Of a stretch of 64,000 bases of DNA, positions 26,497 to 39,100 are shown piece by piece. The stretch is from Pempheris klunzingeri (lineage: Eukaryota; Chordata; Actinopteri; Acropomatiformes; Pempheridae): the NCBI RefSeq assembly GCF_042242105.1, contig NC_092019.1, forward strand, positions 13,326,328 through 13,390,327, in the 5' to 3' direction. The position numbers and the translations under genes were made by a program. A model generated the notes under the pieces. It was not told where the DNA came from. It ran no database searches and worked only from the letters and a program-made list of their open reading frames with translations. Position 1 is the first letter of the stretch. Each line of letters starts with the position of its first letter.

Positions 26497-28670
26497 ATGG
26501 CCATGTTCTTGCTTGTCAGTTGTTTAGCTCTTGTGGCCTCCACACTGGGTGAGTGACGTGCAGTTTACAACTAGATGAGCCATTTATTTGAACAAAATGT
26601 TTCTGTGACATTCTGATCACAAAATAGTAGGTCATCACTGGTAATGTGTCTGCTTTCACATTGATAAGATTGTAGATATAAGAATACAAACAACAATTTT
26701 GGTATATATGACATATGACATATGTACTGTGAGAAGCAGATCATTTTTCAGTTGTGTGATTTGGCCTCAGGGTGTGGAGTACCTTCTATCAAGCCTGAAG
26801 TGAGTGGATACAACAAGATTGTAAATGGGCAGACTGCTGTGTCTGGGTCCTGGCCCTGGCAGGTTTCGCTTCAGGTAGTAATGCACCCTAAACACACATT
26901 GCAGTTTTGCTACAGTTTCAACCCCTTGTGCTATTTGGGTGAAAAACTTAAGCGATGAAAAACATAATTACATCCTCTCATTCCTAGGATGGTAGAGGAT
27001 TCCATTTCTGTGGAGGATCACTGATCAACCAGTACTGGGTTGTCACTGCTGCTCACTGCCGTGTGTCGTAAGTAATTTTGACACGTCCTTCATCCACATG
27101 AGAAAAATGACAACCTTGCCATCTTTAAAGTCACTCCTGTCTGTTTCTAAATATCTCCAGACCCAGAAACCACCGTGTTATCCTGGGAGAACATGATCGT
27201 CAGTACAACAGCGAGCAAATCCAGGTCAAGTCAATTTCCAGGGTAAGCTACACCATAACAGATGAATGGAAATCTCCTTGGCTGATTTGCCATTGAACTG
27301 CAGCAATGCAAAATGGCATTATATTTGCTAATGATTTACATTCCCGTCTCCATCCAGGCCATCACTCACCCCTACTACAATACCCAGAACTTCAATAATG
27401 ACATCACTCTTCTGAGGCTGTCGTCCCCGGTACAGATGACATCCCGTGTGTCTCCTGTGTGCCTGGCCTCCTCCAGCACCAGCATCCCCTCTGGAACCAA
27501 ATGTGTCACCACTGGGTGGGGCAAGACCGGCCAAACCTGTGAGTGAGCTATTGCTTTTTGTCTATTGCGCATGCAAATCAACTCTAGATATGAACAGTTC
27601 CATTTCCACAAAGGAAAAATGCAAAGGCACTGCTAAATATCCACCAGACGTCCCAAAGAACAATGTAAACGATTTATTTGTGCGGCTGGCCTCATCTCTA
27701 TTTCTTGTCTGCGGGCAGCGAGCCCCCGCTACCTCCAGCAGACTGCCCTGCCTCTGCTCTCCCCTGCTCAGTGCAAGCAGTACTGGGGCCAAAACAGAAT
27801 CACTGATGCCATGATCTGTGCTGGTGCATCTGGAGTGTCCTCCTGTCAGGTAACAACCGTTTCAAAGCCTGAAATACAGATTCATAAAAAAAGTAAATTA
27901 TTTTTCAGCTTAGCTGGTGATAACAACTAATTGTTCACAATGAACTAATGTTTACATTTTATATTTGTACAAATGTAGGTAATATTTACGCACTAGTTAA
28001 AACTGCATAAAAAAATTACTGAAATTTGTAAATTATAATTTGTTAATAATTAATAATAATAATAATAAACTGGTAGAGGTGAATATCAACAAATAATTTG
28101 TAAATTAATAATGACTTTGTATTATTAGTAGTAGTAGTATTGTTAGCTATAGTGAGTGTTATTACATAATACCCACACTGATAGTTGAGAGTTCAACATT
28201 CAAAGAATACATAAACACAGTCTATACAAACAACCAGTACCATTTGATAAATTCATCATTAGCTCATGGGTAGTAAATGACGTGATTATGACAGTGTTAC
28301 TTAAAAAGGTTCAATCTTCTTCCTCAGCAATGATGTTTTTGCTGCATATCTGTTTTCCTGTTTTTGGCTTTAAATTAGGGAATCCCACGTTCCCTGTTAA
28401 GCTGCATACAACATTACGCCACCATCGAGCAATATGAACAGCTTGAGCCATGGTTTTATTGTAATATATGACCCCATGCATTAGGTAAACATATTTGTCT
28501 CATTTCAGGGTGACTCTGGTGGCCCTCTGGTCTGTGAAAATAGTGGAGTGTGGTCCCTTGTGGGTATTGTGTCCTGGGGCACCTCTAACTGCAACGTACG
28601 CGCCCCTGCCGTGTACGCCCGTGTGTCCTACCTGCGCAGATGGATTGACCAGACAGTTGCTTCCAACTAA
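26497..28670 (+). CDS. ctrl: Chymotrypsin-like serine protease precursor
   Basis: Seven exons (26497-26548, 26771-26874, 26988-27067, 27161-27242, 27358-27538, 27719-27849, 28509-28670) close to 263 residues. There is a signal peptide ([18 protein letters not shown]), an activation peptide starting CGVPSIKP, and the activation site KIVNGQ. The catalytic triad is present: His in VVTAAHC, Asp in NNDITLL, Ser in GDSGGP. The residues before it, SSCQGDSGG, put serine at position 189 of chymotrypsin numbering, which predicts cleavage after large hydrophobic residues. Long stretches match mammalian CTRL ([31 protein letters not shown]). It should be secreted by the exocrine pancreas as a zymogen. 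Intron 6 (27850-28508) is AT-rich and holds an AAT-type repeat. Polyadenylation signal at 28819. Confidence 0.92.
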
Positions 28671-28818
28671 CATGCAAACACACACACGCAAAAAAAATCT
28701 GCAATACACGTGTTTACATGTTTCCCCATGCGCTATCATCCTCACTGTGATCAGTGAGTGAGTTCTAGACAGCATCAATGGTTGGTGCACTTGTGAGAAA
28801 TCATGCACTAAAAACAAA

Positions 28819-28824
28819 AATAAA
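28819..28824 (+). terminator. Polyadenylation signal of the chymotrypsin-like gene
   Basis: AATAAA about 150 bases after the stop codon at 28670. Confidence 0.65.
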
Positions 28825-29082
28825 ATACATAACTCTTACAAACACTAGTGTTGGATTTCATGTTTTACATTCATGCAAGCCTGGCTAGAGTGGGACAATA
28901 ACAGTCTGTTTGTAGCGTGTGCACGTGTGTGTGTTTGCGCGTGTTCAGCACAAATCAAGCGTGTTGATTGAAGATGAAAATACAAATGAAAAGAAGTTTG
29001 GCAGCAAATGATGCAAATGAAAAGCAGCTGGGTTGCAGCAGAATTATTGTCTTATTGGTGGCTGCTTGAAGGAGGGGAAATT

Positions 29083-29121
<39 letters not shown>

Positions 29122-29183
29122 AAGAGAGAATCAGGCAGGCAGAAACAGATGAGATCAACCTAGATTCAGACCGCACCAGAAAA
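28825..29183. other. Upstream region of the GPCR gene with a GA microsatellite
   Basis: A (GA)n run with aaag interruptions occupies about 29083-29129, just before the first exon of the GPCR gene. No TATA box was seen at a suitable distance. Confidence 0.6.
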
Positions 29184-30706
29184 ATGAGCACTGGTAAGAT
29201 ACTTTCAACGAATAATTGCATTGCTTTTAAATTGCATTAACTGAAAGATGGTCTACAATAATTTCTTGCTAAACTGACCTGATAGGTATGCATAAAAGCT
29301 TTTTTTTAGTTAATAGGTGGTATTCTCTGATAATAGCAGAAACTGAGTGAAATAAGTGGAAAAGTTGCTATTAAGTACAAAGCAGTCTGTGACTACTTTA
29401 TCCAGTCTTGTACTATATCAGGGAGCCAGTGTTATAGAGAACTTGTGCCAGGACAGGAGCATTTAAAAAATACAACAATACAATAGGAAGTAAAACTCAG
29501 TTCATTAAAAAAAATCATTGATGTTATAAAAGTAATCAAATTCTCTGTTTCCTCTGTGCATATTGCAGAATGTGTTAAAATCACTCATGTTTGTAATAAC
29601 ACAGCTTTTTGTTAATAGCTAACCAAACCATCAATTCCACTGGAGGTCAAACGGCTGGGATGAGCGGGGCCCACAGAAAGCTGCATGTAGCCTGCCTGGT
29701 CATCTACTGTTTGATATTAATTGTTGGGACTCTGGGAAACAGTCTGGTCATCTACGTGACAGGCTTCAAGATGAAGAAAACAGTTAACTCGGTTTTGTTT
29801 CTCAACTTGGCACTGGCTGACTTCCTCTTCACGGCCTTCCTGATTTTCTCAATAATTTCACTCTATCAGGGGCAGCAGTGGCATTTTGGACGTTTGATGT
29901 GCAAGCTCAACAATTTAGTGAATCTGGTCAACATGTTTGCCAGTGTCTTTCTTCTGACAGCCATAGCTCTGGATCGTTGCCTGACAATCTGGGTGGTGGT
30001 GTGGGCACATAACAAGCGCACAGTCCGCAAAGCTCAAATCGCAAGTGCTGTTATCTGGTTGGCCGCTCTGGTCTGCAGCATCCCTTATGCCAATTTTCGT
30101 GAGATTATGGTGAGACCGGGGAAGATATTCTGCAGTTATTCTGCATCCAGGGAACAACTGTGGATCCTGGGTATTTTTCGCTTTGCTTTGGGCTTCCTCA
30201 TCCCATTCCTGATAATATGCGTCTCTTATGCGGCCATAAGTGTTCGTGCAGGGCGCCTGAGGAAAACCAGGAAACATAGACCTCGCAAAGTCATTCTCTC
30301 TGTCATTCTTGCATTCTTCATCTGCTGGATGCCCTTCCATGTTTTGCATTTCATAGAATTGGCCAATAGGAACCCAGATATCAGGAATATTATTAGGATT
30401 GTAGGTCCTCTGGCTTTGAATCTGGCTTTCATGAACAGCTGCCTGAACCCCATCCTCTACGTCTTCATGTGTGAGGAGTTCCAGAAGAAGCTCAAGCGGT
30501 CCGTATGCTTCGTCTTAGAGAGTGCCCTTGCAGAGGACCATTTGTCATTTGTGTCCTCTCGGTCCTTGTCCTCACACTTATCCCGAATTTCCCGGAAATC
30601 CGACCCCGCTACTCCTTTGGACAAGAAAGGCACAGACACTATCTTTAACTTCAAAGACAGCAAAGTGGTCATTGCTGAGGAGAGAGTGACACTGAGTACT
30701 GAATAA
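29184..30706 (+). CDS. ptgdr2: Prostaglandin D2 receptor 2-like GPCR (CRTH2/GPR44 type)
   Basis: Two coding exons, 29184-29193 (ATGAGCACTG then gtaaga) and 29619-30706, give 365 residues beginning MSTANQT. An in-frame ATG at 29609 exists but lies in the intron before the acceptor TTAATAG at 29618. Seven membrane segments are visible, with the class A marks GTLGN (TM1), NLALAD (TM2), the extracellular cysteine pair (LMCKL and IFCSY), DRC in place of DRY after TM3, CWMPFH (TM6) and NPILY (TM7). Resemblance to human PTGDR2 is seen in NMFAS-FLL-AI-LDRCL, VWA-N-RTV, the loop around PY-FR, and VLES-L after TM7. The N-terminus has glycosylation sequons NQT and NST. The expected role is leukocyte chemotaxis through Gi; ligand specificity in fish is an inference. 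Related chemoattractant receptors are the main alternative. Confidence 0.72.
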
Positions 30707-31253
30707 GATGAATGCAAATATGGTCATGTAAATATGCTGGATTTTTAAAAAAAAAAAAAAGCTTGTAATGAATAATTAGAAAAGAGGGGCACAAACTGAA
30801 GATGTCACGGTAGATTGATTTGCACTGCCTCTGTGCACAGAAAGAAATTAGTAAGATTCTTATGATTTTAATGTTTTTTTATGTTAAAGCACCTACTCAC
30901 AAACATGTGTTTTCAATAATGGCTGATAGGAACCCTAGCCCCTGGATAGTTATGTTGCACCTGTTAAAAGATGGTGCTTTCTTCACAAATAAACTAATGT
31001 ATGGCAGCAATCTTGCAGTCTGCAATACTCCAAAATATATGAAAACACTTGTGTGGGTGTGTGCTGCTGGTTTAAGTTGTAAATAATGTTTTGTGCAACA
31101 ATGAATGTAAATACACATCTGATACAGATTTGCTATTGATTTTATATTGGGACCAGTTTTATGATTTTTAATCAATTATTAATTAATTAATTGTCCATAT
31201 CAGCATCCTTGATACTGTAATCAAGACTTTAATAATTGAGCTTTTCAGTACTG

Positions 31254-31259
31254 AATAAA
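31254..31259 (+). terminator. Polyadenylation signal of the GPCR gene
   Basis: AATAAA about 550 bases after the stop codon at 30706. Confidence 0.5.
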
Positions 31260-31478
31260 AACATATTGTTGATGAGCTGTTCTCTTCCTTCTACATGACA
31301 ACCACAAGTACACACTGTTCACCGGATGGTGTTTAATCTTACAGGATATCAGAAAGGTATATGAATGTGTGACTGATTTATTGCATTTGCAAAAGGAAAC
31401 ATAGTGACTTAAAAGCAGACCTTAAGTCAAAAATATTAGCTTAAAATAAAGAAATGAAAGAGAAAATCCCTCTATGTG

Positions 31479-32587
<1,109 letters not shown>

Positions 32588-35249
32588 TTAGCGATCATAG
32601 AACTCCTTCATCTCTTTAAGGATCTTGATACTCTCGCTGTATCTTAACTGGTTCTTGTTAGAGCATTCCTTCCATCTGGAGAAAAAAAAAAAACACACAA
32701 TATGGGTCAGCTCAACTCATTCCAAACTTTTCCAAACTAAGGAATTAGTAAAATAATTAAATTTCAGCATGGGCCCGCTTATAGCATGCATCCCATGTAT
32801 GTATCATAGAACAGCAATTTAGTATTTATACTTAAGTATAAGTATTTTGTTATACACAAGGAAATTAAATTTGACAACCACTAAAGAGGACAAATACAGA
32901 AAGGTGTTGAAATGTAAGAAGAATGACTTCAAAATTCAGTTTTTGTTGCTCAACAGAACAATTAGAAAGTCATTTTGTTTTCACGTCTTTGGTAAATTGT
33001 TACAAATTTTTTTACACAGCATACATGTATGACCCTTAAGCACCACGTGACACACACAAAAAAAACATAGGTGTAACCCTGAGAGGTCAATGAAAATGTG
33101 AATAACTGTATGAAGAACATACTTGTGCCTTATCTTTTTCCAACGTTCCATGTGATCACATACGAAAGAACCTGGCACAGGAACTGAATCTGTTAGCTGT
33201 GCAAAGAGAAAATGTTCAGACTTTGTTATAGTTCATCACAAATTTTTAACTAATGAATTCAACGTAATAACAGATGAGTGACATTTAATAGCACTGTGAA
33301 GGTACAAAAAAAAAAAAGAATAATTTTAATGCAAATATCATACAGCCTTTGTAACAGTGGGTTTTTCGATCTGTGGGATCCTGAGATTGATGGGTTCACC
33401 AGAGGTGCTGACTGGACAGGAGGTTGGCGGAGGGAGTCTGTACACATCCTGACCTTTACCATTGATCATGTCTGTAATCTGACAAAAGAAAGAAACAAAG
33501 GGAGTGCAGTTGAACAATCATTCCTTGTATTATGTTTACTTAGGACCATGGCCTAATGCCATCTTTAGAGCTAAGAAATGTCTAATACTTGATACTCTTA
33601 ATACTCTGTGGTCCAAACAGACGACAGTCCCTGACTTCTGCAGTAGGGCTTTCTCAGTATACCAAACTTACTATACTGTGGAGAGACATGCTGATAGTGA
33701 CAACAGAGCTAAAGTTTTCAGAGGGCACTATGAACACAGCACAATGCCCTCCTTCATTAACAGTTGTACATTGCTTAGCCACAAGGGAGCGCCCTTATGC
33801 TGGTCAGACAGACGAGGAGTGGTGCTCATAGTTTGCCAGGGCAAACTTTTAAAAGCCACCACTCTCGTCTACACACTGAAGCAGATTCTCAGTGAGGAGT
33901 AACTTTAACGCCATGCAGGACGTATTTTTGTACTTTTTGGTGAGGTTTGCATATTTTGAAAACAATTATTATCCAACATAACCATAGGGGCCTCACCTCT
34001 TCCTCTACCATGCTGTAGGGGGGGCTTGGGGAAGCAGCTGGCTCTCGAACAGAAGGATTGTTTCTCATCCATGCACGGCAGATAGGATAAAGTGGGGTGC
34101 TGGTGTTGAACTGAGCCAGATCAACACTGCGATCAAACAGCTTAATAATGTAAGAATCTAGCAAACAGAGAAAGAGAAAATGTCGAGATAATTAAATGTA
34201 AGAAATTGTACAATTAAGTAAAAAGCAAATTGAGGAATTTCTTGCTGAATTATTTTCAATGTTTGCAATAAAATTACTTTGTTTATGCTGATTGCTTTCT
34301 GGCATTCCCTCATCCATCTCTTTTCGCTTCTTCCTCCGGTGCTGTGGAAATCGAGCAGAGGGCCTGGAAAAATCAAAACAAGGATGGGAACTTTAGAGCA
34401 CTGTGGTCGTACCCAGTCAATGATGATGATGATTACACATTGGCCAATTGTATTCTGCCAACCATAACAGATTTGAAAAACGACCACAATGAGATGCGTT
34501 CTCCGGCCACTATGGTAGACAAAAAAATTGGTTATGTGTATGTTTTTGAGTTACTGTCAGCTCTTGTTGAAAAATATGCACTTACCTTTTTCCAGCAGAT
34601 GATGGGGACAAATCCCTAGAGATAACATGTGGAACATGAAAACAAGATTTTACACAGTATATTTAATGATAAAATAATCTAACAGATGCTCACTAACTTC
34701 ACCAGCTAGTGTATATAATGCATTCTACGACATTGAATAAATGAATTTGAAATCAAAATCATTGATCCATACTTGTTTAAAGAGTCCACTGATATTTTCC
34801 CGGTATCCCCTTCATTTTGCTCCCTGTTCAAAACACAACAGTACTTTAGATTGACTGGAAAGTGATCACCATATTTAGACACCTTTGTTATATTAATAAT
34901 GATTTTACTGACCTTTCATTTTCGCTCCTCTCTACCAGTCCCTTTAACACAGCATCCAATCTGCTGCGGGCACCAGTCCCTTCTAAATCTGCAGAAGTAG
35001 TAAGAACAGTTGTATACAGTGGTAGCTTTATTGAAACAATAAATACTACCTTTACATATACAATCGGGAATTAATATTGAATGTATGTGACATTATATAC
35101 TTTTATTACAATGTGCTGGGTCAGGAGGTCTTTTAAGTCATATTAACTTCAGTGTGAAACATTTAACGTTAGTAATAATGGGTGCTTTGGGTAGCCACTT
35201 CTCACCTGGTCTTTCAGTCTTGATCTTGACGTGATGCATTATCTCCTCC
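32588..35249 (-). CDS. lin37: LIN37, subunit of the MuvB core of the DREAM complex
   Basis: Nine exons on -: 35249-35216, 34988-34913, 34823-34773, 34615-34586, 34363-34278, 34157-33997, 33478-33344, 33196-33123 and 32675-32588 (TAA). All phases match and give 244 residues, close to the human 246. Recognised blocks shared with human LIN37 are [49 protein letters not shown], the [12 protein letters not shown] segment and [15 protein letters not shown] at the C-terminus. LIN37 acts in the nucleus with LIN9, LIN52, LIN54 and RBBP4, and is needed for DREAM to repress cell-cycle genes in quiescence. The gene lies head to head with proser3, sharing the region 35250-36167. Start chosen at MHHVKIKTE, which matches the human MFPVKVKVE position. 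Confidence 0.92.
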
Positions 35250-36167
35250 TTCCTCTTGCTATGTTCCGTACGGTAATTGGGGGGGGAGACCCGGAGTTTT
35301 ACAACCACACGTTCACTGTCGGTATCCGAAATGCAGCGTATTTAACTAGTGCGACTTTAACACTATCGTAGGACTGCTAACAGGTTAGCGAAAGCTAAGC
35401 TAGCAAGCAGCGGTTGGGTTTAGAGCGTTTACATTCAGCTAGCTAGCTAGTAACCACTGAATAACGCTTAAGCTAGCTCGCAAACCCAACTTTAAATGCG
35501 TTTACTTATTGTAACGATCAGCTGGCTAGCTGGTACCACTCACGGCTTCCCTACAGTTACTAGAACCCGTTTTGTTACTGAATCGGGACCGTGGAGCTGA
35601 CTATGACATATCACCGTTGCTAACTTAACCTAGCTTGTTTTTCACTAACGTTTAGCCTTTGCAGACTTTCCTCTTCCGCGCGCTGCCGGTTTCCTATTAA
35701 CTGATTGGCTGTTGCGTATAAAGGACCTTCTACCTGATTGGTTAAATCTTATGTCCATCATATTAAACTCGCTCCTTATTGGCTGTACGGCGAGAGTAAA
35801 TAACGACGAGCAGAAGCAGTGACGCTTTCTTCTGGTTTCATCGATAATTTTTGTCAAAAAGAGAAAAGTAATTATGGTTTGTTGTTTAAAAGTTAGACAA
35901 GTTGGATGAACAGGCCCTGTAGTAGCTTAATTTGCTGTTTTATGCACAGTTCGTATCGTGCTAGCGTGTGATTCCATGGTAACTTTCTTTTGTGGACATG
36001 TTAAGTCAACTCGGAAGGCCTGCGGATACAGTGGTATTGGTTGTAGCTGTAATTTCTAGTTTATAGAAGCTATGTTAGGATCAGGCATAAATCAAAAACC
36101 CGCCTATACTGCGCATCCTGTCCTGTTTGCTGCCATGACTCATCACCTGTGATATACTAAAGCTGTA
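35250..36167. promoter_or_regulatory. Shared upstream region of lin37 and proser3, with three inverted CCAAT boxes
   Basis: The two start codons are 918 bases apart and divergent. The region has ATTGG (CCAAT on -) at 35704, 35737 and 35778, spaced 33 and 41 bases, and a TATAAA at 35717. A CpG-containing patch (cttccgcgcgctgccgg) lies near 35672. CCAAT boxes repeated about 30-40 bases apart are typical NF-Y sites of cell-cycle genes. The left part is rich in gctagc and ttagc words. Confidence 0.55.
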
Positions 36168-39100
36168 ATGAAATCCAGGTAAGATCCAGCGATAACATTT
36201 TTATAGTATCCTAAATAGTTGTTACAGTTGGTCATAAGTGTTGTTTTTACAGTGGGCCTGTGTTCACAAGGCAGAATCCCTTCCAGTCAACATCCAGAGT
36301 GGGGAAATCGCACTACCACCCATCCTGCACTAAGTCCCTGTCAAACAAAAAGAAAAACACTGTAAGTTTGAAAGTAAACTTTACATACACATCTGCCTGT
36401 CATTTCACTTTTCTAAGCCATCACAAATGCCTTTCACTTTTTTGTTCTTTTGCAGACTTTGAGTCCTGTACGTTCAAACCAGCGACCCAGTCCACAGTTG
36501 CACACGCTGAGCCCAGAGAGCCAACAGCTGTTTGAGAAACACGACCACCTATTTGCCGCCCCGGATGGACAACCTGTTTTTGCTGAGTCCTGGCCCTCCA
36601 CTGACTGTGGATCTTCTCCAGCCAGCGCTACAACCTCATCAGACATGGAGGCACCCAAACCATCTGCAAGAGGAGGAAAAGCCACAGTTTCATCAGAGCT
36701 AGAAGATCAGCAGGATTCAGTGCTTGCAAAGTATGCTTCAGTTTGATAAAGTCGAGATCATACCCTCAGACATAACAGTGCCTGTGCCCTAAGTTTAAAC
36801 AACACAACTTTTTTTGCAATGAAAAGTGGCAATATGTAAGGAATGACATGCTACTAAAACTGGTCATGGTGATATGAGGACTTGAAGATGTAGAAACTGG
36901 TCAGTTGTTCTTTTATGTTACTATTTGAATCACAATTTATAACTGGCACTGACCTTTACCCTCCCAGGTACGTAGAACGCTTTCGCCATGGGCGACCCCA
37001 GAGTCGAGAGGACCGTCAGCAGCTGCCTTTCTGGTGGATGTCACCATCATCTTTACCCCCAAGTTCAACACCAACTAAAGCAACAGACAAAGGTACATTC
37101 TCACTTTATGCAACTTCACTGTTTTGTTTTTTAATGTGTGAGTTAACTGTTACCAGTTCCTGAATTTCAAAGAAGAAAGTAACATTTCTGGTAAAATCCT
37201 TCTGTGGAATCCCTTCCTCTAAACAGATGTTATCCAACCTCTGAAAGATGACCATGGACCTGCTGTTTTCAGTCCAGCTGGACAGCGTCAGCGTGACAGA
37301 TCCCTTTCCCCCTGTAGAGGATCCCTTAGTGTGAGCGCATCTGTGAGTTAACTGGGAATGGGCTACAACTTCCTCTAATAAATAGAAATTGTTTGTAGGA
37401 AATTTCTAAACTTACCACCAAAAACACTAGATACTATTCCATCTTCTTTATTGTTCTTTGTGTATACTATTCTTTCGTATTGGGTGTGCACCCCACCTGG
37501 TTTATGCCAGGTTCGTCTTAGTGCTCAGGAGGCAAAGTGTCTGCAGGAGAGACAACTTCCAACTAAGTGTGCATATAAATATTTGCATTTCAACGCCACA
37601 TGTCCATTTGGAGACCTCTGTTTACTAAACCCTTGGGAGGCCATTGTTTTTATAGCCATGTTTCATACATTTATGGCTGGTTCAGTCTGCTTGTGTCAAA
37701 CTCACACTCACAAAATTATAGAAGAACCTCGCCATATTTGTCAGCAATATAAAGTAAAACCAGGTAATTCGGCTGATTGATAGAATTTATTTACTATTCA
37801 TTTATAGAATATTGTCAGTTTTTCATATTAAAATATCAAGAACAGAATTGTGGCTTATTGAGTGTTCTGCTTCTTTCTCAGTTTTTCTCAGACACCTCAC
37901 AGGGGGAGTTCGATGACACAGAGATACTGCACCTTCAGGAAAGGGCCAACAGACTTCTGCTGAGAGAGCGTGACAACTAGTGAGTAACACTGAAGGTACT
38001 TTTGTTTTTTAAATTGCATTAATTCCTTGAATTCTAAGTGACTGTCTTTCTAACAGTGAATATACTGCGAGCGATGGATCTTTCCCTGTCAGCTCAGACG
38101 GCGTGGGGTGCTCAGATTTCTCCTCTCCAGTCAGTGTAGATGAGCCAATGCGAAGACCTTTGATTCCCAGTGTAATAAAATCTGCTACTGGTAAGGCAAA
38201 CCGTGTGGAGTAACTTTTGAGACAGATTCATTTTTTTTTTTTCAAATAATACAATATAAAGTCCTCTCTGCTGTTCCTTTTATATGCAACTTATTTTAGA
38301 TTCCTTTGTTTTTAATGCTTGATATTTTAAACTGTACTTCTGTGTGAGTGTTATTGTGCAATGTGTTTATTAACATTTACAGTGAAGGCCAGTTCAGACT
38401 CAGTTCAGGCTGCGTCCTGCCAAAACTCATCTGTCATTCCTGCTTTGGCCCCCCCCACATACCCGGAAGAGGACATCTTATTCCAGTGGCGTTTAAGTAG
38501 AAAGATGGAGCAGGCAAGGAAGGGGCCCCACACCCTGCAACACTCCGGTCTTTATGGTGCTACATTTAGCTGGCAGGCCCGCAGTTTAAACCATCCCTCA
38601 GCCAGTGGCCAGGTTTACAAGGTTGGAGTCAGTGTCTGATATTTACTCCATGTTTTTGGGGTTTTTTTCATAATCATTCCAGATTTACAGAATCATTTTT
38701 AATTTCCTCTGTCTTCATCATCTATAGCAACAGCAGAGCGCTCAACCTCCTGAACTGTCACAAAAAGGTACACATCCACACATCACAGCTCCCCAGCCAG
38801 AAACCAAAGAAGCCCACGGATCGAGTTTTACAGTTTCTGGCCCACCTCCCTTCCCTGCCTTTGTCGTCTCTGGCTCCTCAGTCTCTCAACCGCAAACTAT
38901 TGCCCATGTTCCTGCCCACATGCATTTACTCTGTGATGTCTTGCCCTGTCCCATCCAGTCATCTCATGCTAGCACGCAACCAAATATTTCACAAAGTGTA
39001 GGTGAGTCTTACACCAAAGTTGTCTGTAAAACAATCCAAGTCCCTGGAGACTCGATGAATACATTCACCGATGAGCCTAATCGTGCACATATGCCATCCC

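Noticed and set aside
29609-29618. ATG at 29609 as the GPCR start
   Set aside because: It lies inside the intron, upstream of the acceptor; the spliced start at 29184 gives a PTGDR2-like N-terminus.
35645-35857. 70-codon open frame on - between lin37 and proser3
   Set aside because: Lies over the CCAAT array; arginine-rich but without a recognisable domain, so treated as promoter sequence.
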